A DNA stretch of 25,890 bases from an uncultured Lachnospiraceae bacterium (GCA_910578885.1 CAJTSH010000042.1:1-25890); one strand, 5' to 3'. Positions 15,805 to 24,090 are shown, numbered from the stretch's first letter. The notes: generated by a model not told the origin, from the sequence alone. A program made the numbers and translations.

Positions 15805-16092
15805 CTATGCCCTTTCATATATGACAACATGAACTATATCACCGTTTGACTTATTTAATTTCATTCGTATTGCTTTTGTGATCCCAATAATGTAACAAAT
15901 GGAACCATCCTGATTCTTGATTCCCATATTTACAACGCTTCCCTCATATGGCTCACCGTCAAACGCAGCATATACCTTGACCCTGCCTTTTCCAAATTCA
16001 TCTCTGATGTTCCACGGAAATACAACATAAGCCCCTCCGTTTTCAGGTGTGCATATGATTTCCGTATCGTATTCATATACTTTTTGATTCAT
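15805..16092 (-). CDS. DUF1905 domain protein
   Basis: This 95-residue protein matches DUF1905, a small beta-barrel domain of unknown function. Recognisable segments are GGAYVVFPWNIRDEFGKGRVKV and an end with GDIVHVVIYE. The ATG is preceded by GGGGATGGGG. It follows the DJ-1-like gene by 15 bases on the same strand and is probably co-transcribed with it. No catalytic residues can be named. Confidence 0.75.
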   Translation of the reverse strand: MNQKVYEYDTEIICTPENGGAYVVFPWNIRDEFGKGRVKVYAAFDGEPYEGSVVNMGIKNQDGSICYIIGITKAIRMKLNKSNGDIVHVVIYERA

Positions 16093-16107
16093 GCCCCATC
16101 CCCGTAA

Positions 16108-16659
16108 CTAACGATGATACACCAAGCCCTGCACCACTTTAGCAACCGTCTCTTCGTCCGTAAAGTATTCTGCTATCGCAAGGGCAAAATCAATCGCTGT
16201 TCCCATTCCACGGCTGGTAATCACATTGCCATCCACTGCTACATTCTCATACACAACCTCGGCTCCTGTTAACTTTTCTTCAAATCCCGGATGGGCAGTC
16301 GCCTTTCTTTCATTTAAAATGCCTGCTGCCCCAAGGACGCTCGGCGCTGCACAGATTGCCGCTACCAGCTTATCCTCTGAGGCAAATTTTTTTATCACCT
16401 GATTTACCGTTTCATCCTCTCCAAGCTTTAAGGTTCCCGGCATACCGCCCGGCAATACGATTCCGTCCAACTCATCATAGTTCACTTCCGAGCTCACCGC
16501 ATCTGTCTGAAATGTAATATTATGGGAACCAGTCACCTCCGGTTTTCCCATGATGGAAATGGTTAAGATTTCAAATCCCGCACGCCGTACAATGTCCACG
16601 ACTGTTAGCCCTTCAATTTCTTCGCATCCGTCTGCCATAAAAATTCCGATTTTCTTCAT
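16108..16659 (-). CDS. DJ-1/PfpI family protein (YajL/ThiJ-like)
   Basis: This 183-residue protein has the DJ-1 superfamily fold. The nucleophile-elbow cysteine is C103 in AAICAAPSVLG, the conserved acidic partner is E16 in GCEEIEG, and H123 lies in TAHPG. Members act as glyoxalase III or deglycase-type enzymes, chaperones or oxidative-stress proteins. The exact activity is not readable here. AAGGAGG lies nine bases before the ATG. Its putative promoter reaches the boundary of the insertion sequence immediately upstream. Confidence 0.87.
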   Translation of the reverse strand: MKKIGIFMADGCEEIEGLTVVDIVRRAGFEILTISIMGKPEVTGSHNITFQTDAVSSEVNYDELDGIVLPGGMPGTLKLGEDETVNQVIKKFASEDKLVAAICAAPSVLGAAGILNERKATAHPGFEEKLTGAEVVYENVAVDGNVITSRGMGTAIDFALAIAEYFTDEETVAKVVQGLVYHR

Positions 16660-16722
16660 GTGAATGTTCCTCCTTATATTTCTGATTATCCATTTACGAA
16701 CATCATTTTGTATTCCAAATAA

Positions 16723-16751
16723 ATTCTACCACTTCTGGTTCTCCCAAACCA
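16723..16751 (-). promoter_or_regulatory. Possible promoter of the DJ-1-like gene, altered by IS insertion
   Basis: TAGAAT (16723-16728, minus strand) lies 17 bases from TGGTTT (16746-16751). The IS boundary falls inside that -35 hexamer. Removing the element and one target copy restores TTGTTT, closer to the TTGACA consensus. This is a prediction only. Confidence 0.4.
16741..16749 (+). repeat. Target-site duplication, left copy
   Basis: CTCCCAAAC is repeated identically at 18011-18019, directly outside both ends of the insertion sequence. A 9-base duplication falls in the 8-10 base range expected for ISAs1-type transposition. Confidence 0.9.
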
Positions 16752-18010
16752 GGACAAACGCATGAATGTTTATTCTCTTTATTATGCTTCATTGTCAAGT
16801 CTTACAGGCTTAATATCTGTTCCAAATACTTTCTGGCATTCATACTGATACAATAGCGTTTCTTTCTCAGTGACAGTTTCTTTCCCACATCAAAAAGTTT
16901 TAATATGGATAAACACCATTTATTTATGATATTCAGATTCTGTGCTGCTGTTTTATCCAAAGTAGTGTTGGCATCTTCTTTAAACGTTACATCCAAATGC
17001 CAGTGCATAACCTCCACTGACCAGTGTTCCCTCACTGTCCTTGCAAACAGCTCCACATTTAACGGCAGGCTGCTGATATAATACCTCCTTTCTGTTACCT
17101 GTTTCCCTGACTGTTCCGTTGTCTTACAGATCATCCCTATGCTTTTTATACCTTTCCAACGGCTTTTTTCCTGCATCCAGCCTATCTTACTGCATTGGTA
17201 ATATTCCCTTGTTTCTATTTGGGAATGGGATTTTTCTTTGGTAATTCTATACCCGTTATTACACTTTATCTCCTTCAGAAGTTCCACGTCTTCAAAATAC
17301 TCGCTTATTTCCCTGTACAGGTTTTTTTGGTTTTCCTTTACCGCCAATGTGTAATCTGCATGCTTCTGTTTAATCTTTTCCACGATTTCCGTCTGCGTCC
17401 CCATGGCATCAACCGTTATAACGCTACCCTTTATCTGTATGGCATCCAGTAATTGCGGGATTGCAGTGATCTCATTTGATTTTTCTTCCACCTTTTTCTG
17501 GCCAAGACAAAAACCGTCCATGTCACACCATGCGGAAACAATATGGTTTGCTTTCTGGCCATTTGATTGATTGCCCCTCATGGTTTTCCCGTCAATACAG
17601 ATAATTTTTTTGAGTGTTTCCCCCTCGTTGCTGTTTACAAGCTCATGCCACTTATTATAAACGCCCTGCATATATTCAGGCGCAATACTGCCCATGACCC
17701 TTTGCATTGTGTCATGCGAAGGGATGCCATTTTCCAGTCCAATGTACTGCCTGAGGAACTCCTCGTTAGACTTTGCGAAAATTTCAACTTCCTCCCAGTC
17801 ATCGGCATTTGCCAGTTTTGCAAACAGCACAATCACCACAATATCAAGCAGTTTATGCCTGACCTTTTTTTCCTGTCTTTTGTCCTCAATTAATTCTATT
17901 GTTTTTAATATCTCTGTCATTGTAAAACACCACCTTTATTGTAATAATACCACAAATCTCCTGTAAAGGTAATGTTTGTTCACAATTTATTCACTCATGC
18001 GTTTGTCCTG
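16750..18010 (-). mobile_element. Complete ISAs1-family insertion sequence, 1261 bp
   Basis: Terminal inverted repeats begin CAGGACAAACGCATGA at both ends (16 perfect bases, 18 of 19 matching overall; 16750-16768 and 17992-18010). They are flanked by the 9-base duplication CTCCCAAAC. A single intact transposase gene fills the interior. The element sits in the intergenic space between the DJ-1-like and CYTH genes and disrupts no coding sequence. Intact ends and an identical duplication indicate a fairly recent insertion. Confidence 0.93.
16802..17920 (-). CDS. ISAs1-family DDE transposase
   Basis: This 372-residue transposase has an N-terminal DDE-associated domain (about 1-95) with a leucine-rich start. 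The RNase-H-like core follows, with D110 (CIDGKTMRG), D171 (TVDAMGTQ) and E303 (REHWSVEVMHWHLDV). The sequence FKEDANTT after the third acidic residue is also typical. The frame is uninterrupted, so the enzyme is probably active. It belongs to the insertion sequence and not to the surrounding operons. Confidence 0.93.
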   Translation of the reverse strand: MTEILKTIELIEDKRQEKKVRHKLLDIVVIVLFAKLANADDWEEVEIFAKSNEEFLRQYIGLENGIPSHDTMQRVMGSIAPEYMQGVYNKWHELVNSNEGETLKKIICIDGKTMRGNQSNGQKANHIVSAWCDMDGFCLGQKKVEEKSNEITAIPQLLDAIQIKGSVITVDAMGTQTEIVEKIKQKHADYTLAVKENQKNLYREISEYFEDVELLKEIKCNNGYRITKEKSHSQIETREYYQCSKIGWMQEKSRWKGIKSIGMICKTTEQSGKQVTERRYYISSLPLNVELFARTVREHWSVEVMHWHLDVTFKEDANTTLDKTAAQNLNIINKWCLSILKLFDVGKKLSLRKKRYCISMNARKYLEQILSL

Positions 18011-18019
18011 CTCCCAAAC
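18011..18019 (+). repeat. Target-site duplication, right copy
   Basis: CTCCCAAAC is identical to 16741-16749 and abuts the right inverted repeat of the insertion sequence. Confidence 0.9.
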
Positions 18020-18028
18020 AAGTTACAG

Positions 18029-18058
18029 TTGTAAAACAGCCTTCATATATACTATAAT
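18029..18058 (+). promoter_or_regulatory. Predicted promoter of the CYTH gene
   Basis: TTGTAA (18029-18034) and a perfect TATAAT (18053-18058) are 18 bases apart. The start codon lies 55 bases downstream. The right IS end is 19 bases upstream of the -35 box, so the core promoter is intact but its upstream region was replaced. Confidence 0.6.
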
Positions 18059-18112
18059 TGTACCCGACAGACATCCAATCTATAAATTCAACAATCCAGA
18101 AAGGACAAACAA

Positions 18113-18565
18113 ATGGAAATCGAACGTAAATATTTGATAAATTCGCTCCCGGAGCGTTTAGAACAATACGAAAGCAAACAGATTGAGCAGGGCTATCTGT
18201 GCACAAATCCAGTAGTGCGTATCCGCCGCTCCAACGAAAATTATATTCTTACCTATAAAGGAGAAGGCTTGATGGTGCGTGAGGAATACAATCTGCCGCT
18301 CACAAAAGAAGGCTATGAGCACATGCGCGGGAAAGTGGACGGTATCCTGATAAAAAAGACCCGCTATCTGATTCCTCTTACGGACAGGCTCACAATTGAG
18401 CTGGATGTTTTCTCCAATGAATTAGAAGGACTGCTTCTTGCCGAGGTAGAATTTGAAACGGAGGAAGAAGCAAACAGCTTCATTCCTCCGGCATGGTTCG
18501 GGGAAGACGTCACCTTCTCCGACAAATATCATAACAGTACCTTGAGCAAATCCGGTCTATCTTAA
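18113..18565 (+). CDS. CYTH-domain protein (triphosphate tunnel metalloenzyme)
   Basis: This 150-residue protein has the charged residues lining a CYTH tunnel: EIERK (2-6), R36 and R38 (VVRIRRS), K49, R56 and E58, K81, K82 and R84, E96 and D98 (IELDVF), and E111 and E113 (AEVEFE). Members hydrolyse inorganic triphosphate or thiamine triphosphate, or act as class IV adenylyl cyclases. The short bacterial form is most often a triphosphatase, but the substrate is not decided by sequence. AAAGGA precedes the ATG. Its stop overlaps the convergent DUF1653 gene by nine bases. Confidence 0.85.
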   Translation: MEIERKYLINSLPERLEQYESKQIEQGYLCTNPVVRIRRSNENYILTYKGEGLMVREEYNLPLTKEGYEHMRGKVDGILIKKTRYLIPLTDRLTIELDVFSNELEGLLLAEVEFETEEEANSFIPPAWFGEDVTFSDKYHNSTLSKSGLS

Positions 18566-19138
18566 CCGGGTAGTCTCATACCTCGCCATCGTAGCAACGC
18601 ATTGCTTTAACTGTTCATACCGGTGGGAAAGCTCTCCCTCCGGTATTACTACATCCAAAATCACTGCAAAGTCATTGATCAGACGGTCGGTAATCGAATT
18701 TTCCATTCCTTTCAGAACCTTATATTTCTCATTATAGGTGTCTGCATCCAAGAATTTTAACAGTTCCGGCGCCGCCTGTTCCTCTTCCGATTCTGTTTCT
18801 ATTTCCGAATCTATTTTCTCTTTTACGGAAATATCCTCTGCAGCCTGCGGCGCTTCTATCACATTTTCACAAACTGCTTCTGATTTGTCTATGTGCGCAC
18901 CTTCGGACTGCTCCATTTGCTGAAACCGAAATTTCTGTGCCGCTTCCGGATATTTTTCATGATCCACTTCACTTACAAACATAGCTAACGGTCTGGCATA
19001 TACCCCATATGTACCGTATAATGCCTGATAAATGACCAGCTCCTCCCCCGTTTCCGAATGCTTGGCAATCGCTACGATCTGATAGAGATTGCCTTTAAAA
19101 TGCCGGTAGATTTCACCGGGCTTTGGTCTTACGTTCAT
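18557..19138 (-). CDS. DUF1653 domain protein
   Basis: This 193-residue protein has an N-terminal DUF1653 domain (about 8-60: GEIYRHFKGNLYQIVAIA, then LVIYQALYGTYGVYARPL). An acidic low-complexity linker (about 85-130, rich in Glu and Ala) follows, then a helical C-terminal part. Its function is unknown. The ATG at 19138 has AAAGGAG 11 bases upstream and gives a domain-proximal start. A GTG at 19174 is the alternative but has a poorer binding site. It is the last gene of the run that begins with livH. Confidence 0.7.
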   Translation of the reverse strand: MNVRPKPGEIYRHFKGNLYQIVAIAKHSETGEELVIYQALYGTYGVYARPLAMFVSEVDHEKYPEAAQKFRFQQMEQSEGAHIDKSEAVCENVIEAPQAAEDISVKEKIDSEIETESEEEQAAPELLKFLDADTYNEKYKVLKGMENSITDRLINDFAVILDVVIPEGELSHRYEQLKQCVATMARYETTRLR

Positions 19139-19184
19139 CTTTGCTGTCACTCCTTTTGTATCCTCAATGGACACATTCTTTCTT

Positions 19185-19688
19185 TCACATTTGGATTCGG
19201 TTCAACATCTCGATACCTTCCGCTACAAAATCTCTGGAAAATGTCATTTCCCCTTCATACCCCTTCACCATTAAATCATTGATTTCCTGTATCAGATCTT
19301 CGTCTGGCGGCTCCGGCAATTGAACCACATTTGTCTCTTTTCTCTTCTCTACACTCTGCGTTTCCTGTTGCTTCTGCGGTTTAAGGGATGCTCCTCCATA
19401 TTTCAACTGCAACCTGTTTTTCAATTCCTGCTGCTTCGCCGCCTCGGCTGACTTGGTGTATACGGTCCCGGTTCGATTTTCCTGTCCATAACCGGCAGCT
19501 CCTCCAGCCGTTCGATTCTGCCTTGCAGATTGATTGGTTATTGGCTGATTCTGTCTCATAGACTGATTTGTCATCGTCTGATTCTTCTTATGTGAAGCTG
19601 TTTTCACGGTCTGATTTCCATTTTGATTACTAGCGCGGATAATAATGAAAATCACAAACCCCAAAATCAGTAATCCAAAGCAACCCAT
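19185..19688 (-). CDS. Membrane-anchored Gln/Asn-rich protein of unknown function
   Basis: I do not recognise this 167-residue protein. It has one N-terminal membrane segment (MGCFGLLILGFVIFIIIR, about 2-18), then a basic, Gln/Asn/Thr-rich stretch with two tandem 11-residue units (37-47 and 48-58, pattern Q-x-x-T-N-Q-S-x-R-Q-N). A charged region and an acidic-to-helical C-terminus (PEPPDEDLIQEINDLM) follow. The ATG at 19688 has AGAGGTG five to six bases upstream. The longer GTG frame begins outside the membrane segment. A bitopic protein with a soluble tail is the likely topology. Confidence 0.65.
   Translation of the reverse strand: MGCFGLLILGFVIFIIIRASNQNGNQTVKTASHKKNQTMTNQSMRQNQPITNQSARQNRTAGGAAGYGQENRTGTVYTKSAEAAKQQELKNRLQLKYGGASLKPQKQQETQSVEKRKETNVVQLPEPPDEDLIQEINDLMVKGYEGEMTFSRDFVAEGIEMLNRIQM
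19515..19580 (-). repeat. Two tandem 33-bp coding repeats
   Basis: Units 19515-19547 and 19548-19580 are diverged copies that encode the two 11-residue Q/N-rich repeats of the membrane protein. The length is a whole number of codons, so copy number could change without breaking the frame. Confidence 0.7.
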
Positions 19689-19768
19689 ACCTATCACCTC
19701 TCTTCTTAGAGTGCGCTGCCTCACTCACATTCCGCCAAAGAATGGAACTGCACTGATAAGACTGCACA

Positions 19769-20392
19769 CTAATTTCTGCAAATATCTATATATGCCTTCA
19801 CGACCTGTACCAGCTTCTCGTAACTCATAGAAGTGGTATCCAGACAGAAATCATAATTTCTCGCATCATTCCATTCACGTCCTGTATAATATTTGTAATA
19901 TTCGAAACGGTATTTGTCCGTCTTCTCAATCTTCTTTATAATCTCTTTTTCCGTACCGCCGTTCTGCCCCTGCACCCTTGCGATACAGTCTTCTCTTGGC
20001 GCATAGAAGAAAAGCCGGATGACATTGTCGTAATCCTTTAGGATATAATCTGCACAACGCCCAATAATAATACAAGATTCTTCCTTTGCAAGTTCCTTAA
20101 TCACCATTGCCTGATAATTAAAGAGATTATCGTCAGAAATGAAATCTTCACTTTCCGGTGATAGCACGCCGCCCTTATACGGATTTTTTTTCACAATCCC
20201 AAACAATGGGGATTTCTTCAGCCGTTCATCCACCTGTCCGAACAGTGCTTCATTGATGCCGCTCTTGTCAGACGCCATCCGCAAAATCTCCCTGTCGTAA
20301 CAATTTACACCTAATTCCTTTGCCAAAAGCTTGCCAAGGGTTCTGCCGCCGCTTCCATAGCTTCTTGCAATTGTAATTACCGTCTTCTCCAT
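19769..20392 (-). CDS. Cytidylate kinase-like family protein
   Basis: This 207-residue P-loop protein is of the cytidylate-kinase-like family common in Clostridia. The nucleotide-binding loop is the variant GSGGRTLG (13-20) after VITIARSY. CYDREIL follows, and the later segments ESCIIIGRCADYIL and NVIRLFFYAP are family hallmarks. True CMP kinases are longer and usually sit elsewhere, so the substrate is uncertain. The gene starts eight bases after livF, with AGGAGAGTAGGTG upstream of the ATG, and is probably co-transcribed with the transporter genes. Confidence 0.82.
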   Translation of the reverse strand: MEKTVITIARSYGSGGRTLGKLLAKELGVNCYDREILRMASDKSGINEALFGQVDERLKKSPLFGIVKKNPYKGGVLSPESEDFISDDNLFNYQAMVIKELAKEESCIIIGRCADYILKDYDNVIRLFFYAPREDCIARVQGQNGGTEKEIIKKIEKTDKYRFEYYKYYTGREWNDARNYDFCLDTTSMSYEKLVQVVKAYIDICRN

Positions 20393-20400
20393 ATGAACAC

Positions 20401-21111
20401 CTACTCTCCTAAATACGCCTTTTTGATGGACTCATCATTCATCAGCACGTTTGCATCCCCGCTTAAAACAATATTTCCGGTTTCCAGCACATATGCACGA
20501 TCTGCAATGGATAATGCCTTTTTCGCATTCTGCTCCACTAAAAGCACCGTCGTTCCCGATTCGGAAATTTCCTGAATAATATGGAAAATCTCCTCCACGA
20601 AAATCGGAGAAAGCCCCATTGACGGCTCATCCATCAGAATAATCCGCGGTTTGCTCATCAATGCGCGTCCCATCGCAAGCATCTGCTGTTCTCCGCCGCT
20701 TAAGGTTCCTGCGGACTGGTTCTTTCTCTCCTCCAGTCTCGGAAAACTCCGGTACACACGCTTTAACGTCTCTGCGATCTCCGCCTTGTCTTTTCTGGTG
20801 TATGCCCCTAACTTTAAGTTCTCCAATACGGACAATTCCGCAAATACGCGGCGTCCTTCCGGCACATGCGCCATTCCCATCGACACAATCTTATGACCCG
20901 GAACCTTCGTAATATCCTGTCCTTCAAAAATAATCTTTCCTGCCTTCGGCGAAAGCATACCGGTAATCGTCTGCAGCGTAGTTGTCTTACCTGCGCCGTT
21001 TGCACCAATCAACGCAATTACCTCTCCTTGGTTTACCTCAAAGGAAATTCCTTTGATGGCTTGGATCACTCCATAGTACACTTCCAAATCTTTGATTTCA
21101 AGCATTGCCAT
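20401..21111 (-). CDS. livF: Branched-chain amino-acid ABC transporter ATPase LivF
   Basis: This 236-residue ATPase is the second of the two nucleotide-binding subunits of a Liv-type importer. Walker A is GANGAGKTT (36-44), the signature is LSGGEQQ (137-143), and Walker B is RIILMDEP (156-163). The LivF-typical HVPEGRRVFAELSVLENL is also present. AGGAGG lies nine bases before the ATG. It follows livG by 13 bases. Confidence 0.92.
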   Translation of the reverse strand: MAMLEIKDLEVYYGVIQAIKGISFEVNQGEVIALIGANGAGKTTTLQTITGMLSPKAGKIIFEGQDITKVPGHKIVSMGMAHVPEGRRVFAELSVLENLKLGAYTRKDKAEIAETLKRVYRSFPRLEERKNQSAGTLSGGEQQMLAMGRALMSKPRIILMDEPSMGLSPIFVEEIFHIIQEISESGTTVLLVEQNAKKALSIADRAYVLETGNIVLSGDANVLMNDESIKKAYLGE

Positions 21112-21124
21112 AAGTCATTTCCTC

Positions 21125-21886
21125 CTATTCCTCTCCAAGGTACGCCTTGATTACCTGCGGGTCATTCAACACATCGCCGGTCTTGCCTTCTGCAAGCACC
21201 TGACCGAAATTTAACACCGTAAGCCCTTCGCAGATACCGGATACCAGCTTCATATCATGCTCAATCAGAAGAATCGTCATGTCAAATTCATCCCGCACAA
21301 ATCGGATTGTTTCCATCAGTTCCTTTGTCTCATTGGGATTCATTCCTGCCGCCGGCTCATCCAAAAGCAACAGCTTCGGATTTGTTGCAAGCGCTCTGGC
21401 AATCTCCAGCTTCCGCTGGTCTCCATAAGGAAGATTACTGGACAGATACTCCTTCTTATCCTCCAGCCCAAAGACCTTTAACAGCTCTGCCGCCTTTTCA
21501 TCCATTTCTGCTTCTATCCTGCGGTACTTCGGCAGACGCAAAATCCCTGCCAGAGTAGAATAGGTGTATTCGTTATGAAGTCCGATTTTTACATTATCAA
21601 GCACTGACTGATCCTTAAAAAGCCTGATATTCTGAAAAGTCCGCGCAACGCCTTCTTTGTTAATCTCAATTGTCTTTTTTCCTGCGATATTCTTTCCGTC
21701 CAGTTCAATGATACCATTATCCGGCTTATACACGCCGGTCAGCATGTTAAATACCGTTGTCTTTCCCGCTCCGTTTGGTCCAATCAGCCCATAAAGCTGT
21801 CCCTTTCCAATAGAAATGTGGAAATCATCTACTGCCCGAAGCCCGCCAAAAGAGATACCCAGATTCTTTACCTCCAATAATGCCAT
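21125..21886 (-). CDS. livG: Branched-chain amino-acid ABC transporter ATPase LivG
   Basis: This 253-residue partner of LivF has Walker A GPNGAGKTT (36-44), the LivG-type signature NLPYGDQRKLEIARAL and Walker B LLLLDEPAAGMNP. ARTFQNIRLF is a further LivG hallmark. The ATG at 21886 follows AAAGGGGG. The 23 extra open codons upstream lie in the livM tail and are excluded. One base separates it from livM. Confidence 0.92.
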   Translation of the reverse strand: MALLEVKNLGISFGGLRAVDDFHISIGKGQLYGLIGPNGAGKTTVFNMLTGVYKPDNGIIELDGKNIAGKKTIEINKEGVARTFQNIRLFKDQSVLDNVKIGLHNEYTYSTLAGILRLPKYRRIEAEMDEKAAELLKVFGLEDKKEYLSSNLPYGDQRKLEIARALATNPKLLLLDEPAAGMNPNETKELMETIRFVRDEFDMTILLIEHDMKLVSGICEGLTVLNFGQVLAEGKTGDVLNDPQVIKAYLGEE

Positions 21887-21887
21887 T

Positions 21888-22970
21888 TTACTGTACCCCC
21901 TTTGTCCGTTTCGCTTTGATGAAATCCTTAAGAGAATGCTGCTCTCTCCACTCAATTGCCTTTGGCGCCCAGTTAAACAGCATCATAGCAATCAGTACGA
22001 TCGCATAAATCAACATACGGTAATCAGAAAGTCCGCGCAGCAGCTCAGGCAGCATGGTAAGAAGCACCGCAGAAATAATCGAGCCTCGGAAACTTCCCAT
22101 TCCGCCAAGTACCACGAACACTAAAAGCATAATGGACATGTTATATCCAAAATTATCCGGAAGCGCCGTTAATGCCGCCAGATTATGCGCATATAATACG
22201 CCGCCCGCACCTGCGATAGCAGCCGATATAGTAAATGCCATCAGCTTGAATTTTGTAATATTAATGCCGACGGATTCTGCCGCAATGCGGTTATCGCGGA
22301 TTGCCATGATAGCCCTTCCGCTTCTGGAATTTACCAGATTGAACACCACGAACAAGCTGATTAAAATCAAAATCACGCCGATAGTAAAGGTAGACTGATG
22401 CGGCGTTCCGGTAATCCCTTTCGCTCCATTGATGATAATATCCCCGTCCTCTGCCATATTCAGTGACAGAGTATCCTTCATGGAAAAATGGAAACCTTCC
22501 GCATCCCTTCCAATGTACAATACATTTACTACGTTTTTAATGATTTCCCCGAACGCCAGTGTGACAATCGCAAGATAATCTCCCCGCAGCCTCAGTACGG
22601 GAATTCCGATCAGAAAACCGAACAGAGCCGCAGCCAAAATCCCGATTACTATTGCAAAAAAGAAGCGAAGTCCCTCCGGCAGCGCACTGTCCTCCATACA
22701 TCTGGTAAAAAACGCGCTGGAAAAAGCGCCTACGCACATAAATCCCGCATGTCCGAGGCTGAGCTCTCCCAGATATCCCACACACAGATTCAGTCCGATC
22801 GCAACGATGGAATAGATACAGAGCGGCACTAATAGTCCCTGCATCAGAGAGGATAGACTTCCCGTCGCCGTCATAATCTGCGCAATGATATAAACAATCA
22901 CAACCATTGCATATGTAATCAGTTGGTTTTTCGTTGTTTCTTTCATTTTCTTAAAATCCGTTTTCTTCAT
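21888..22970 (-). CDS. livM: Branched-chain amino-acid ABC transporter permease LivM
   Basis: This 360-residue permease has about ten membrane helices and the family segments GYLGELSLGHAGFMCVGAF and RLRGDYLAIVTLAFGEI. The cytoplasmic coupling segment SRSGRAIMAIRDNRIAAESVG is also present. The start is probably ATG 22970, five bases after AGGTGG. GTG at 22979 is the alternative. It directly follows livH. Confidence 0.91.
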   Translation of the reverse strand: MKKTDFKKMKETTKNQLITYAMVVIVYIIAQIMTATGSLSSLMQGLLVPLCIYSIVAIGLNLCVGYLGELSLGHAGFMCVGAFSSAFFTRCMEDSALPEGLRFFFAIVIGILAAALFGFLIGIPVLRLRGDYLAIVTLAFGEIIKNVVNVLYIGRDAEGFHFSMKDTLSLNMAEDGDIIINGAKGITGTPHQSTFTIGVILILISLFVVFNLVNSRSGRAIMAIRDNRIAAESVGINITKFKLMAFTISAAIAGAGGVLYAHNLAALTALPDNFGYNMSIMLLVFVVLGGMGSFRGSIISAVLLTMLPELLRGLSDYRMLIYAIVLIAMMLFNWAPKAIEWREQHSLKDFIKAKRTKGVQ

Positions 22971-22979
22971 AGCTGCCAC

Positions 22980-23861
22980 CTACACTTTCTCATGGATTGG
23001 TTTACCGAGAATTCCGGTAGGCTTTATAAGCAGCACAAGAATCAGTACGGCAAATACAATAGCATCCGACAACTGCGAGGATATATATGCCCTTCCCAAA
23101 ATCTCAATGATCCCAAGCAAAATCCCACCGATAAACGCTCCCGGTATCGAACCGATACCGCCGAATACCGCCGCCGTAAACGCCTTGATTCCAGGCATCG
23201 AACCGGTATACGGCGTCAGTGTCGGATATGCGGAACACAAAAGCACGCCGGCAATCGCCGCAAGCCCGGAACCGATGGCAAAAGTCAAAGAAATCGTTCC
23301 GTTGACATTTACGCCCATAAGCTGTGCGGCTTCCTTGTCTTCAGAAACGGCAAGCATCGCCTGCCCAGCCTTTGTCTTCTTAATAAAGATCATCAGACCA
23401 GCCATAATCACCAGACATGCGATTACCGTTACAATCGTAACACTGGAAATCGGCAGCTTCCCTCCCGCTAATTTCAATGGCGGAAGTGTCACAATAGAGG
23501 AGAAAGATTTGCTGGCTGCGCCAAAAATCAGCAATGCAAGGTTCTGAAGCAGATAACTGACTCCGATCGCCGTAATCAGTACTGCCAGCGGAGACGCCTT
23601 ACGAAGCGGCTTATACGCCACCTTCTCAATCACGATACCGAGCACGGTACATACCACAACGGATAATACGACAGCAAGCAGCGGATGCAGATTCATTCCG
23701 CTCATTGTCGTAAATACCACATAACAGCCAATCATAATTACATCGCCATGAGCAAAATTCAGCATTTTCGCTATTCCATATACCATCGTATATCCCAAGG
23801 CGATAATTGCATAAATACTGCCCAGGCTGACGCCGTTGATTAAATGTGCCAAAAATGTCAT
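22980..23861 (-). CDS. livH: Branched-chain amino-acid ABC transporter permease LivH
   Basis: This 294-residue permease has the LivH hallmarks GVSLGSIYAIIALGYTMVYG and LNFAHGDVIMIGCY. It also has the coupling segment KAGQAMLAVSEDKEAAQLMGV and the end AFIGGILLGIIEILG. The ATG at 23861 follows AGAGGTG. An upstream open frame of 26 codons crosses the promoter and is excluded. It is the first gene of the transporter run. No periplasmic or lipoprotein binding subunit (LivK type) lies upstream or downstream in the window. Confidence 0.92.
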   Translation of the reverse strand: MTFLAHLINGVSLGSIYAIIALGYTMVYGIAKMLNFAHGDVIMIGCYVVFTTMSGMNLHPLLAVVLSVVVCTVLGIVIEKVAYKPLRKASPLAVLITAIGVSYLLQNLALLIFGAASKSFSSIVTLPPLKLAGGKLPISSVTIVTVIACLVIMAGLMIFIKKTKAGQAMLAVSEDKEAAQLMGVNVNGTISLTFAIGSGLAAIAGVLLCSAYPTLTPYTGSMPGIKAFTAAVFGGIGSIPGAFIGGILLGIIEILGRAYISSQLSDAIVFAVLILVLLIKPTGILGKPIHEKV

Positions 23862-23907
23862 AACTACACCTCTTGTTCTTATTTTTCTGTGGTTCAAACA
23901 TTTTAAT

Positions 23908-23936
23908 AGTATATCACATTTTTTCTCTGCACACAA
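23908..23936 (-). promoter_or_regulatory. Predicted promoter of the liv operon
   Basis: On the minus strand TTGTGT (23931-23936) is followed after 17 bases by TATACT (23908-23913), with TGA directly before it as an extended -10. The leader to livH is only about 40 bases, too short for a large riboswitch. Confidence 0.65.
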
Positions 23937-24042
23937 CAAAACAAAAACAGTGAACAGATATGAAAATTAAACCTACTTTTTCCAGTCTCCATCCACCTCA
24001 GATTTACGAACAAACTTTCTCCAACAAAATTTTCAAGAACCA

Positions 24043-24071
24043 TTGATATTACGAAAAAAATTTGATATACT
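24043..24071 (+). promoter_or_regulatory. Strong predicted plus-strand promoter of a small RNA
   Basis: TTGATA (24043-24048) and TATACT (24066-24071) are exactly 17 bases apart, and TGA immediately precedes the -10 box. No protein gene lies downstream on this strand, so the expected product is a short RNA. Confidence 0.65.
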
Positions 24072-24090
24072 GTTTGATGTACTTGATTGT

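Noticed and set aside
16785..17974. IS ends at the TTACAGG sequences close to the transposase
   Set aside because: These match over only seven bases, whereas CAGGACAAACGCATGA further out is perfect at both ends and is bounded by a 9-base duplication.
23903..23992. A 29-codon minus-strand open frame upstream of livH as a leader peptide
   Set aside because: Its end overlaps the predicted liv promoter, so it would not be on the liv transcript, and its GAGG is too close to the ATG.
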